From JBOHCT01 sp050699055 (GTDB taxonomy: Bacteria; Actinomycetota; Actinomycetes; Streptosporangiales; JBOHCT01): a DNA stretch of 18,237 nucleotides. Both the position numbers and the translations under genes were made by a program. The stretch is from NCBI GenBank assembly GCA_050699055.1, contig JBOHCT010000076.1:1-18237 (forward strand), written 5' to 3'. The notes under the pieces were generated by a model. That model did not search any database. It was not told the DNA's origin and saw nothing but the letters and a program-made list of their open reading frames with translations. Positions 1 through 7,744 of the stretch are shown piece by piece. The first letter of the stretch is position 1; each line of letters begins with the position of its first letter.

Positions 1-2823
1 CTTCTCTCGCTCGTGGAGCGCTACAACCGCGCGAAGGCCGCCCGCGTGGCGATCGACCACGGTGACCAGGTCGCCCTCGCCGCCCGCATCGCGACGGGCC
101 ACCCCGAGGTGGGTGCGATCGAGCGGTCCCGCTACACCGTCGTCCTGCTCGACGAGTACCAAGACACGAGCCACGCCCAGCTGGTGCTGCTCGAGGCGTT
201 GTTCGGGCACGGCCATCCGGTCACCGCGGTGGGTGACCCGAGCCAGTCGATCTACGGGTGGCGCGGGGCCAGCGCCGGCAACCTCCGGCGATTTCCGGTG
301 AACTTCCCGCGCCGTGACGGGTCGACCGCCGCCGTCGCGCCGCTCGGTACGAGCTTCCGCGGCGGCGAGCGGATTCTCGACCTCGCGGGTATCCTCTCCG
401 AGCCCTTGTTTGGGAGTCGCGTCGGGGAAGTAGCAGGCTCCGAACGGCTGCGCGAGGACGGCCTCGCGACCGCGGGGCTGCGTCCCGGCCCGGGTCGCGG
501 GGAGCGTGGTCGGCTCGCCTGCGGACTGTTCGCGTCGGCCAGGGACGAGGCGGTCTGGGTGGCCGACCAGGTCGTGGACGTGCTCGGCCTTCCCGAGGGC
601 GCCGCCCCCGACGGGGGCCCGTGGGTCGAGCGTAGGCCCGCGGGATCGGCCCGTGTCCACCCGTACGACATCGCCGTGCTCGCGCGCAAGCGTGCCCAGC
701 TGCCCGCGCTCCGGTTGGCGCTGGAGCAGCGTGGCGTCCCCGTGGAGGTCGTCGGTCTCGGCGGGCTGCTCACCGTCCCCGAGGTGCAGGACGTCGTGGC
801 CACGCTGCGGATACTTCATGACCCGCTCGCGGGTGACGCGCTCGCGCGACTGCTCACCGGCGCACGGTGGCGCATCGGTCCGCGCGACCTCGTCGCCCTC
901 GGCCGCCGCGCCCGTGAGCTGGCCCGTGACACCGGCCGCGATGTCCGGAAAGACGCCGCGCCGCTATACCCGCCGGGCCAGCGGCCCGATGATCGTGACG
1001 CGTCCGCCGAGACCCCCGCGTCCGATGCCGGGGCGGCCGGGCTTCCCCCGCACGCGGGCGGCGGAGGAGCAGCGGTCCCCGCGGTCGACGCCGCCGAGCC
1101 GCGGAGCGGGCTCGGTGGCGGGACGGACTCCGGCGACCCGCTGGCCGCCGCGCTCGCAGAGATGTCCCTGGGCGATGAGGTGAGCCTGGTCGACGCGCTC
1201 GACGACCTCGGGCGGCCGGATCGGTACTCTCCGGAGGGGCGTGCCCGCCTGTCCGCGCTCGCTCGGGAGCTCAGCGAGCTGCGCGGCCGGCTCGACCAGC
1301 CACTTCCCGATCTCGTCACCGACGTGGAGCGCACGCTCGGGCTCGACGTCGAGGTGGCCGCCCGGCCGGGCGCTGACCCGGTCGCGGCCCGCGCCGACCT
1401 CGACGCCCTCGTCGACGCCGCGGCCCGTTTCGCCGGCGACGAGGAGGAGCCCACGCTGGGCGCCTTCCTCGCCTACCTGGCAGCTGCCGAGGACCAGGAG
1501 TTCGGGTTGGAGACGGGGCGGGTGAGCGAGGCCGACAGCGTGAAGCTGATGACCGTCCACGCGGCGAAGGGCCTGGAGTGGCCGGTCGTCGTCGTGCCCG
1601 GCCTCGCCGCCGGGGACGGCGCCTGTGTCTTCCCCGCGCGGCCGCGGACCTCCACCCGCTGGACCGACAACGCTCGCCTGCTACCTTTCCGGTTGCGCGG
1701 CGACCGCGATGACCTGCCGGTCCTCAGGGGTCTCGACAGAGAAGCCCGCGACCGCTTCTGCGACGAGTGCAAGCGTCGCGAGGCGCTCGAGGAGCGCCGG
1801 CTCATGTATGTCGCGGCCACCCGCGCGTCCTACCTCTTGCTCTGCTCCGGGTACTGGTGGGGCGCGGGGAAGAAGCCGTTGGGCCCGTCCGTCTTCCTGC
1901 GCGAGGTGCGCGACGCGTGCGCGGCCGGTGCGGGTGCGGTCGCGGCCTGGGCGCCGGAGCCGCCGCCGGAGGCCGCGAACCCGGTCCTCGCGGAGCCTGC
2001 GGCCGCGGTATGGCCGGCCACTGCCGAGGGGCGCGAGGGGGCTGTCGCAGGGGCACGGTTCGTCGAGGCGGCCCTGGCCGGAGATCCGGACCCGTCGCGC
2101 GCGAACGAGGCTGGGCTTGCCGACGAGGATGCCGCCCGCGCGGAGGGGTGGGCGCTCGACGCCGACCTGCTGCTCGCCGAGCGTGCACAGGCCACCCAGC
2201 GGGATGGAACCTCCTCGGTCGAGCTTCCGGATGAGCTCAGCGTGTCGGGGCTCGTCTCGCTCGCCCGCGACCCGGGGGAGCTCGCCCGCCAGATCCGCCG
2301 GCCGTTGCCGCGTGCCCCCGCTCCGTACGCCCGTCGCGGCACCGCGTTCCACCGCTGGGTCGAGTCCAGATACGGCCAACAGCGTCTGCTCGACCACGGC
2401 GACCTGCCCGGCGCCGCCGACGCGGGCGCCGCACCCGACAGCGAGCTCGCGGAGCTCCAGCGGCGCTTCGAAGCCAGCGCATGGGCCGCGCGTACACCCG
2501 TCGACCTCGAGGTCCCGTTCGAGGCCGTCATCCGCGACCGCGTCGTGCGGGGCCGGATCGATGCCGTCTTCGCCGACGCCGACGGCCGCTTCGACGTCGT
2601 CGACTGGAAGACCGGTGCGCGCCCGGCAGGAGCGGACGCCGGCGCGGCGGCGGTGCAGCTCGCCGCCTACCGCGTGGCGTACGCCGAGCTGGCAGGGGTG
2701 GCGGTCGACCGGGTGCGCGCGGCCTTCCACTACGTACGCACCAACGAGACGGTGCGCCCGGCCGACCTGCTCGACGCCGAAACTCTGGCCGCACTGCTGC
2801 ACAACGTGCCCGAGACCCCCTAA
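1..2823 (+). CDS. adnB: AdnB-like UvrD-family helicase-nuclease, 5' end outside window
   Basis: The reading frame is open from base 1 and ends at the TAA at 2821-2823; the Walker A part lies upstream, so the gene is partial. Counting from the GTG at 13, the UvrD/PcrA motifs occur in order: Walker B DEYQDT (47-52), motif III GDPSQSIYGWRGA (74-86), motif V MTVHAAKGLEW (about 513-523) and motif VI RRLMYVAATRA (about 595-605). A C-terminal PD-(D/E)XK nuclease follows, with D850 in RIDAVF and D864/K866 in VDWKTG. A UvrD motor joined to a RecB-like nuclease is the architecture of the actinobacterial AdnAB double-strand-break resection complex. The intact motor motifs favour AdnB, the main motor subunit, over AdnA; this is inferred, because the upstream partner is not visible. 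A Gly/Ala/Pro-rich stretch (about 315-380) looks like a linker insertion. An unrelated UvrD-RecB fusion helicase is the alternative. Confidence 0.85.
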   Translation, partial: LLSLVERYNRAKAARVAIDHGDQVALAARIATGHPEVGAIERSRYTVVLLDEYQDTSHAQLVLLEALFGHGHPVTAVGDPSQSIYGWRGASAGNLRRFPVNFPRRDGSTAAVAPLGTSFRGGERILDLAGILSEPLFGSRVGEVAGSERLREDGLATAGLRPGPGRGERGRLACGLFASARDEAVWVADQVVDVLGLPEGAAPDGGPWVERRPAGSARVHPYDIAVLARKRAQLPALRLALEQRGVPVEVVGLGGLLTVPEVQDVVATLRILHDPLAGDALARLLTGARWRIGPRDLVALGRRARELARDTGRDVRKDAAPLYPPGQRPDDRDASAETPASDAGAAGLPPHAGGGGAAVPAVDAAEPRSGLGGGTDSGDPLAAALAEMSLGDEVSLVDALDDLGRPDRYSPEGRARLSALARELSELRGRLDQPLPDLVTDVERTLGLDVEVAARPGADPVAARADLDALVDAAARFAGDEEEPTLGAFLAYLAAAEDQEFGLETGRVSEADSVKLMTVHAAKGLEWPVVVVPGLAAGDGACVFPARPRTSTRWTDNARLLPFRLRGDRDDLPVLRGLDREARDRFCDECKRREALEERRLMYVAATRASYLLLCSGYWWGAGKKPLGPSVFLREVRDACAAGAGAVAAWAPEPPPEAANPVLAEPAAAVWPATAEGREGAVAGARFVEAALAGDPDPSRANEAGLADEDAARAEGWALDADLLLAERAQATQRDGTSSVELPDELSVSGLVSLARDPGELARQIRRPLPRAPAPYARRGTAFHRWVESRYGQQRLLDHGDLPGAADAGAAPDSELAELQRRFEASAWAARTPVDLEVPFEAVIRDRVVRGRIDAVFADADGRFDVVDWKTGARPAGADAGAAAVQLAAYRVAYAELAGVAVDRVRAAFHYVRTNETVRPADLLDAETLAALLHNVPETP

Positions 2824-3176
2824 CGGGCCCCGCGGGCGCGAAGGGCGTCCCCTGGCGGCCGGATCCGTCCCGGGCAAGGCAGTCTGGGCTCGCTGCGACG
2901 CGCACGAAACTGCCTACCCGGGGGTGCGGTGCGTGCCGCTGGATGACGGCACGCGCCCTCGTTCCGTTCCCGACGACCGAGGTGGCCCCGTTCACCTGTT
3001 GCCGGCAGTCTCCAGTTGTTCCTCACGTCATAGTGTGCTCCTGTTGGTTGGCTTCGCTGAGTGGTTTACTTACACGAAAGTAAGTGACTTAGAGGGGTAC
3101 GTCACGCGGTGGCTGTCGAGCACGTGTACGGCGACGCGGGCAACGAGCGCGATGGACGAGCGAGCGCGGAGGGACG
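2824..3176. other. Intergenic region between adnB-like gene and TetR gene
   Basis: No convincing gene is seen in these 353 bases. Just after the adnB stop there is only a short 4-bp hairpin (GCCC/GGGC, 2827-2837), too weak to call a terminator. The stretch near 3040-3095 is relatively AT-rich and holds the palindrome described separately. Frames running through from inside adnB are out-of-frame shadows. Confidence 0.6.
3068..3085. promoter_or_regulatory. Putative TetR operator palindrome upstream of the 3177 regulator
   Basis: ACTTAC and GTAAGT form a perfect 6-bp inverted repeat around a 6-nt spacer. A second, overlapping palindrome, TAAGT-G-ACTTA, covers 3081-3091. The site lies in the AT-rich part of the leader about 90 bases before the TetR start, where an autoregulatory operator would be expected. 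That it binds the neighbouring TetR protein is inference. No good -10/-35 pair could be fixed. Confidence 0.5.
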
Positions 3177-3737
3177 ATGGGTGAACGGCGTGGCGGCACG
3201 AGGGAGCGCATCCAGCAGGTCGCACTGGAGCTCTTCGCCGAGAAGGGCTACGAAAACACGGCGCTACGCGAGGTCTCTGAACGGCTCGAGATCACCAGGC
3301 CTGCGCTCTATTACCACTTCAAGACCAAGGACGACATCCTGGATAGCGTCGTCGCCGACCTGACCGGCTCCATGGACGAGCTCATCGAATGGGCGCGGCG
3401 CCAACCGCGCACTGTCGAAGCCCGTCGCGACACGCTCAGCAAGATCGCCGAGCTGCTGACCAGCCAGTGGCGCCCACTCATACGGTTCGCCCAGGCGAAC
3501 CAGACAACCATGCAAACCCACAGGGCTGGCGAGCACATGCAGCAGCGCGTGCTGGCGCTCGTGTCACTGCTCGCGGATCCCGACGCGGATCTCCGTCAAC
3601 AGTTCGAGGCGCGGCTCGCCGTCTTCGCGCTGATCCTCGGGAACGTCCCGTTCATTTTCAACCTCGACGTACCCGAGGAGCGACTCAGCGAGATAAGTCT
3701 CGGAGTCGCCACCAAACTCGTCTCGAACGACACGTGA
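3177..3737 (+). CDS. TetR/AcrR-family transcriptional regulator
   Basis: A 186-residue protein of normal TetR length. The N-terminal DNA-binding domain is complete: helix 1 (IQQVALELFAEKGYENTALR, about 11-30) and the helix-turn-helix (EVSERLEITRPALYYHFKTK, about 31-50), with the family signature YYHFKTKDDIL. The remainder is the helical ligand-binding/dimerisation domain, whose ligand cannot be read from sequence. The ATG follows GGAGGG (3168-3173) at short spacing. A palindrome about 90 bases upstream suggests autoregulation. No enzyme gene is adjacent on the same strand: downstream lies a broken TetR/SDR pair on converging frames, so its target is unclear; adnB upstream is unlikely to be one. 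Probably a cytoplasmic repressor of a small detoxification or efflux gene elsewhere. Confidence 0.88.
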   Translation: MGERRGGTRERIQQVALELFAEKGYENTALREVSERLEITRPALYYHFKTKDDILDSVVADLTGSMDELIEWARRQPRTVEARRDTLSKIAELLTSQWRPLIRFAQANQTTMQTHRAGEHMQQRVLALVSLLADPDADLRQQFEARLAVFALILGNVPFIFNLDVPEERLSEISLGVATKLVSNDT

Positions 3738-4387
3738 ACCCGGGGGTCTTCTGGGAGGTGCCGCGGTGATTCCGCGCTGCCTCGATCGTGGTCCGGTGCT
3801 TCCGCGGCGACACTCGGTAAGTCGCGCGCTTTGGGCCCCAGCACTACGGTCTCGTCACGCCGAGGTCGCCGACACCGGTCGGCTTCAGAGGGGCCGGGTT
3901 TCAGGCCGCGTAGAAGGATCGTCACGTAGCGGTCCAGGCGTCGACGGTCGCCGGAGACTCGGACGGCGTAGACCGTTCCGGAGAGCAGGTTCTGGATATC
4001 GACGGGCTCGATGTCGGGTGCGAGCGGGCCTTCGGCGACACCACGACGCAACAGCGGCGTCGCCGCCGAGATCAGGGCGCGTCCGGCCGCCGTCGATTCC
4101 GGGCACAGGAACGAATTCACGGTGAGGACGGCTTCGAGGCTCAGATCGTCGAGCTCGGCCGCGACGACCGCGACGAACAGGCGCTCCAGCCCACGCCCCG
4201 CGTCCGGGTCGGCAGCCGCCTCCTCGGCTACCACGGTGAGGCGTTCGAACGCGTCGATCGCCAGCGAATCGAGCAACACCTGCCGGTTCGGGAAATGGCG
4301 ATACACCGTACCGACGCCGACCCCGGCCTCTTTCGCCAGCACATTCATCGGCAAGTCGTCGTCACCGGCGGCGAGGCGGGCGAAGGT
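3596..4387 (-). pseudogene. 5'-truncated TetR-family regulator remnant with run-on 3' end
   Basis: On the minus strand the frame reads FARLAAGDDDLPMNVLAKEA and then GVGVGTVYRHFPNRQVLLDS, a clear TetR helix-turn-helix. Helix 1 and the start codon that should precede it are missing. Upstream of about 4387 family similarity stops and a stop codon soon appears. The only available starts (TTG 4354, ATG 4348) lie inside the DNA-binding domain. The ligand-binding domain is recognisable to LLRGLKPG (about 3890). The frame then continues about 100 codons without family resemblance, overlapping the 3' end of the convergent TetR gene by 142 bases, as though the native stop was lost. The opposite strand beyond 4405 holds an SDR that is also 5'-truncated, so one deletion probably removed both 5' ends of a divergent pair. 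A functional short protein from TTG 4354 is possible but unlikely to bind DNA. Confidence 0.65.
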
Positions 4388-4404
4388 CGACCTCGACCCC
4401 CGGG

Positions 4405-4829
4405 GACCTCTCCTTTCCGGAACCGGTGTCCAACGTCAGAAGCTACGCCCGCTCCAAACTCGCCACCCTCCTCGTCGCGCTGGAACTCGATCGCCGGCTC
4501 CAGGCGGAGGGGTCGCCCGTCCGAAGCCTGATCGCCCATCCCGGGTGGCCGCCACCTCGATGCAGGACTCCGCCGAGAGCGTGGCCGAGCGGATCGCGGG
4601 AAAGCTCGTCAACCTGCTGGTCGCGCGGTCCGCGGACGACGGCGCGTTGCCGCTGGTCTTCGCGGCCACCGCCCCGCAGGCGCCGACCGGTCGCTTCCTC
4701 GGCCCACGCCTGAGACGTTCCGACAAGCGCATCTGGGCCGACGCCATCGGAGATCCGGCGCTCGACCGGGACCTGGCCGCCCGGCTGTGGCAGCGACTCG
4801 AAGACGCTACCGCCACAGTGCCCAGCTGA
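4405..4829 (+). pseudogene. 5'-truncated, frameshifted short-chain dehydrogenase remnant
   Basis: From about 4405 one frame reads YARSKLATLLVALELDRRLQ followed by AEGSPVRSLIAHPG. This is the catalytic YxxxK helix and following strand of an SDR of the protochlorophyllide-reductase-like group. Directly after HPGW (about 4550) the family sequence moves to the next frame (VAATSMQDSAESVAERIAG through GRFLGPRLRR to the end). This fits loss of a single G from a TGG-GCC junction. The remainder reaches the normal C-terminus and the TGA at 4827-4829. The whole N-terminal Rossmann half (TGxxxGIG, NNAG; about 150 residues) is absent. It abuts the truncated divergent TetR remnant, so gene and regulator were probably cut by the same event. 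Two independent lesions make it non-functional. Confidence 0.75.
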
Positions 4830-4937
4830 AACAACAGTCTTTGCGCGAGAACTCCCGCACTTTCCCCCTGGCCACCTCTGTTGGTCATCATGTTGTCGCA
4901 CCAAAGACCATCGTTCGCTCACCTCTGGAGGACGCTC

Positions 4938-5867
4938 ATGACGCAAGCCCGAGCTGTCCGTTTCGACCTGTACGGCGGCCGCGACGTGCTGTACGTCGAT
5001 GACATTCCGATGCCGGAACCGGCGGCTGGGGAGGTGGTCGTCGCGGTGCGGGCGGCGGGCATCAACCCCGGTGAGGCGGTGATTCGCTCCGGCGTGGCGC
5101 ACGACTATTTCCCGGCGACCTTCCCGTCCGGTCAGGGCAGCGACCTGGCCGGGATCGTCACCGCCGTGGGCCCGGACGCCGACGGGTTCGCCGTCGGTGA
5201 CGAGGTCCTCGGCTTCTCGTGGCGGCGGTCAAGCCACGCGACCCACGCGGCCGTCCCGGTCGGCCAGCTGATCCGCAAGCCGCCGCAGCTGGGCTGGGCG
5301 GTGGCCGGCTCGCTCTACATCGTCGGCTGCACCGCGTACGCCGCCGTCCACGCCGTAGAACCGAAGCCCGGTGAGACGGTCGCCGTGTCCGCCGCGACCG
5401 GCGGTGTCGGCGCGGTCACCGTGCAGCTGCTCGCCCGCCGGGGCGTGCGGGTCCTCGGCATCGCCTCCGCGACCAACGCGGACTGGCTGGCCGAGCACGG
5501 GGCCGTCCCGGTGATCTACGGCGAGGGGCTCCGCGAGAGAATCCTGACCGCGGCAGGCTCCGATGGCGTCGACGCGTTCATCGACCTGTTCGGACCGCAG
5601 TACCTCGACCTCGCCGTAGACCTCGGCATCACCTCGAACCGGATCGAGACGATCGCCTCGCACATGCGGGCGTGGGAGATCGGCGCGAAGACCGAGGGCA
5701 GCATGAACGCCTCAACGCGGGAGGTCCTGGCGGAGCTCGCCGGTCTGGTCGCCACCGGCGCCGTAGAGGTACCGATCGCCGCGACCTACCCGCTCGACCG
5801 CGTCACCGACGCGTTCGCCGAGCTGGAACAGCGCCACACCAGGGGCAAGATCGTACTCATCCCCTGA
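4938..5867 (+). CDS. NADP-dependent MDR oxidoreductase, quinone-reductase-like
   Basis: A 309-residue zinc-independent medium-chain dehydrogenase/reductase. The N-terminal GroES-like fold begins MTQARAVRFDLYGGRDVLYV and includes AAGINPGEAVIRSG. The nucleotide-binding Rossmann domain carries AATGGVGAVTVQLLARRG at about 150-168. The C-terminus ends DAFAELEQRHTRGKIVLIP, typical of quinone oxidoreductase (QOR/zeta-crystallin) relatives. The ATG at 4938 is chosen because GGAGG (4927-4931) sits 6 bases upstream; the frame is open further up without a better site. The enzyme probably uses NADPH to reduce quinones or activated C=C bonds in the cytoplasm; the substrate is unknown. It lies 108 bases after the SDR remnant and is followed by a terminator-like hairpin, so it is probably monocistronic. 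Confidence 0.9.
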   Translation: MTQARAVRFDLYGGRDVLYVDDIPMPEPAAGEVVVAVRAAGINPGEAVIRSGVAHDYFPATFPSGQGSDLAGIVTAVGPDADGFAVGDEVLGFSWRRSSHATHAAVPVGQLIRKPPQLGWAVAGSLYIVGCTAYAAVHAVEPKPGETVAVSAATGGVGAVTVQLLARRGVRVLGIASATNADWLAEHGAVPVIYGEGLRERILTAAGSDGVDAFIDLFGPQYLDLAVDLGITSNRIETIASHMRAWEIGAKTEGSMNASTREVLAELAGLVATGAVEVPIAATYPLDRVTDAFAELEQRHTRGKIVLIP

Positions 5868-5870
5868 CCG

Positions 5871-5897
5871 ACACGCGCCGACCGCGGCACCGCGTGT
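5871..5897 (+). terminator. Possible terminator of the MDR oxidoreductase gene
   Basis: ACACGCG (5871-5877) and CGCGTGT (5891-5897) form a perfect 7-bp stem with a 13-nt loop, beginning 3 bases after the stop codon. No T-tract follows, which is common in GC-rich actinobacteria, so the call rests only on structure and position. Confidence 0.35.
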
Positions 5898-5947
5898 GCG
5901 GGTGAGGGGTCCAGGCGGTCGCAGACCCCCACGCGAGGCACGCTCGG

Positions 5948-6070
5948 TCAACCGCGCGCAGCGGGCAGTGTGAGCCGCTCGACGTCGCCGCCCAGCCGGA
6001 CGGGTACCACTCGGCCGTGGTGGGAGCGCCGTCCACCAGCCGCGAGGATCTCGACCGCGCTCCCCGCCAC
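5948..6070 (-). pseudogene. Remnant of a second saccharopine-dehydrogenase-like gene
   Basis: One minus-strand frame reads VAGSAVEILAAGGRRSHHGR then VVPVRLGGDVERLTLPAARG before a TGA at 5950-5948. It matches the intact protein encoded just downstream (6282-7352) at LAGTMVEALAPGGRRYQHGR and LVRARLGGDVERLTLPGG, in the same orientation. The DNA is also alignable (about 5960-6070 with about 6735-6845) but clearly diverged, so this is an old duplicate or paralogue and not a recent copy. Only about 40 residues survive, with no start and no cofactor-binding domain. Confidence 0.7.
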
Positions 6071-6281
6071 CGTTCGGCGATCTCGCCGGCGTCGGTCGCA
6101 CGCTGATCGACCCCGCCGTGCGGCTGGCCGAATGGGCGATCGAGCACAACGCCGACATCTAGCGCAGCCAGCGGCTGTACGACGCGCGGAAGCCGTCGGA
6201 CGCTAGCCCGCGGCGCACCAACCGCCCGGTCGATCGCGGTGCAAGGGCCTGACAGGTGTCCTCTCAGATGCACTTTCGCGT

Positions 6282-7352
6282 TCACGATGCCTCGCGACCG
6301 AGAATGAACCGCCCGCCTGCCCGTACGGCGAGTTCGGGTCCGAAGAGCGCGCCGGGTGTGTAGGCGCCCGGCCGGCCCTCGTTGCGCGCGAGGCGGGTCG
6401 CCACCTCGGCTGCCACGCTCGCGGTGTAGGCCATGCCCTCGCCCGCGCGCAGCCACCCTTCTCGGGCGTTGCCATCGTGGTCCTCAACCCGGGCGTGGGC
6501 CCAGGAGAATCCCCTGCTGCGCGCCCGCGGCGTGAGGCGAACACGTGCGAGCCGGCGCTTCGCGGCGCCGCGCAGCGCTGGCAGTGACAGCAGCGCTGCC
6601 GCTGCGGGCAGGACCGCGCGGATCACACGCCCGGACGGCACCTGGCTGGAGGCGGCGATCACGGAGGAAGCTCCGCTGGCGCGGCGGGCGGCCTCCAGCT
6701 CACCGGCTGGGACACCGGCGGTCTGGACCGTCGAGCCGCCGGGCAGCGTGAGACGCTCGACATCGCCGCCGAGCCGGGCGCGTACCAACCGGCCGTGCTG
6801 GTAGCGGCGGCCACCGGGCGCGAGGGCCTCGACCATGGTCCCCGCCAGGGCGGTGCCGAAGACGCCGGGCTCGGTTTCGGTCATCGGCAGCGCATCGACC
6901 CGCACCCGTGCCGGTGACGGGCGATCCGCACAAAGCTTCAGCACGACGCTCTCCGTGGCGAGCACGCCGAACCCCGCGCCGGTCACCACGGACTGGCCCG
7001 CGGCGACTGCCTCGTCGTGCGACCCGAGCAGCCCGGTGACGGCGAACAGTTCGTTGGCGAGATCGACGTAGTGGGTGCCCGGTGGACACGCCCGCACGAT
7101 TGGCGGGCCCGTCTCGGCGAACGGGCCGATCAGGTTGACCACCACGGCCGGTCTGCTCCGTGCGAGCTCGGCGACGACGGCGTCGACCGAGCCGGCAACC
7201 ACGGTCCGCGGCTGGCCGCCGACCTTGTCGGCCAGCCCGCGCAGGCGCGCCGGATCGCGCCCGACCAGGACCAGCGCGTGCCGCGCCGCCAGCTGTGCGG
7301 CCACCGCGCGACCGACTCGCCCGGTCGCTCCCACAATCCAAATCTCGTTCAT
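6282..7352 (-). CDS. Saccharopine-dehydrogenase-like NAD(P)-binding oxidoreductase
   Basis: A 356-residue protein starting MNEIWIVGATGRVGRAVAAQ; GATGRVG (8-14) is the Rossmann dinucleotide-binding loop, followed by LVLVGRDPARL as the second strand. Family features include VVNLIGPFAETGPPIVRACP, GTHYVDLANE and SVVTGAGFGVLATESVVLKL, all characteristic of the saccharopine dehydrogenase / trans-acting enoyl reductase superfamily. The ATG is supported by GGGAG about 7 bases upstream on the minus strand. The substrate is unknown: true lysine-pathway saccharopine dehydrogenases differ, and actinobacterial members of this length are mostly uncharacterised or act as partner enoyl reductases in lipid synthesis. 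No polyketide or lipid genes are nearby. A remnant of a close relative lies at 5948-6070. It appears to be a single-gene transcription unit. Confidence 0.87.
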   Translation of the reverse strand: MNEIWIVGATGRVGRAVAAQLAARHALVLVGRDPARLRGLADKVGGQPRTVVAGSVDAVVAELARSRPAVVVNLIGPFAETGPPIVRACPPGTHYVDLANELFAVTGLLGSHDEAVAAGQSVVTGAGFGVLATESVVLKLCADRPSPARVRVDALPMTETEPGVFGTALAGTMVEALAPGGRRYQHGRLVRARLGGDVERLTLPGGSTVQTAGVPAGELEAARRASGASSVIAASSQVPSGRVIRAVLPAAAALLSLPALRGAAKRRLARVRLTPRARSRGFSWAHARVEDHDGNAREGWLRAGEGMAYTASVAAEVATRLARNEGRPGAYTPGALFGPELAVRAGGRFILGREAS

Positions 7353-7447
7353 CGCAAGCTCCCAGTGCTATGGACATGGCCGGCCCTGTCGCGCCGACGT
7401 CAGCGCCCGCGAGTACGGGTGCGCGCCCGCGCGACCCCGGTGATGGT

Positions 7448-7567
7448 CTAGCGGGTGAAGTAATGACCTTCGTCGAGGTCCGGGATCAGTTCGGTGTGTA
7501 CGGGCCGCCATCTCAGGAGTTCCTGGGTTGCCGCGCTCGACGTCGGGTTGTCGAGTGGCACTTGGTC
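7448..7567 (-). pseudogene. C-terminal fragment of an NAD-dependent epimerase-type SDR
   Basis: The minus strand reads DQVPLDNPTSSAATQELLRW and RPVHTELIPDLDEGHYFTR, ending at a TAG (7450-7448). This resembles the usual C-terminus of atypical/extended SDRs annotated as NAD-dependent epimerases (S-S-A-x-T-R-E-L-L-G-W ... D-L-x-x-G-H-Y-F). Upstream of about 7567 the similarity stops, so only about 39 residues remain. An N-terminal and middle fragment of the same kind of protein lies on the same strand at about 13240-13650. The family assignment comes from remembered consensus and not from a search. Confidence 0.6.
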
Positions 7568-7713
7568 CCGCCCTGATGCGGCGCCGTGAGGGTGCCGGGC
7601 CGGTGATTCCAGCTTGCGTGCCGGCAGCGCTCCGCGTCCAAGACTTCTTTCGGATCAAGCAACACGTTTCAGGCATCGAGGCAGTTCACGGCTGTCGTCT
7701 GGCATTGGCAGCG

Positions 7714-7732
7714 CCCCGACCGCCGGTCGGGG
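7714..7732 (-). terminator. Terminator-like hairpin downstream of the first aldo/keto reductase
   Basis: CCCCGACC and GGTCGGGG form a perfect 8-bp, very GC-rich stem with a 3-nt loop. It starts 12 bases beyond the stop codon of the minus-strand gene ending at 7745. No T-tract follows. Confidence 0.55.
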
Positions 7733-7744
7733 GTGCGCGGCGTG

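Larger units (their letters stand above)
5868..6281. other. Intergenic debris region between MDR and saccharopine-dehydrogenase-like genes
   Basis: These 414 bases hold a terminator-like hairpin (5871-5897) and a minus-strand remnant of a saccharopine-dehydrogenase-like protein (5948-6070). A short plus-strand frame ending at the TAG 6160-6162 has a protein-like C-terminus (LIDPAVRLAEWAIEHNADI) that I cannot assign. Nothing recognisable is seen in 6163-6281. There is no intact gene. Confidence 0.55.
7353..7744. other. Intergenic region with an epimerase C-terminal fragment and a terminator
   Basis: These 392 bases contain a minus-strand C-terminal fragment of an NAD-dependent epimerase-type SDR (7448-7567) and the terminator-like hairpin of the aldo/keto reductase (7714-7732). 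Nothing recognisable is seen in 7568-7713. Longer frames here show no family resemblance. Confidence 0.55.

Noticed and set aside
1681..2877. 398-codon minus-strand frame inside the AdnB-like gene
   Set aside because: Antisense shadow of a GC-rich gene; its translation has no family motifs, while the plus strand has all helicase and nuclease motifs.
6062..6162. Plus-strand gene ending LIDPAVRLAEWAIEHNADI
   Set aside because: The ending looks protein-like, but there is no start, it overlaps the saccharopine-dehydrogenase remnant on the other strand and I cannot name a family; mentioned only in the gap description.
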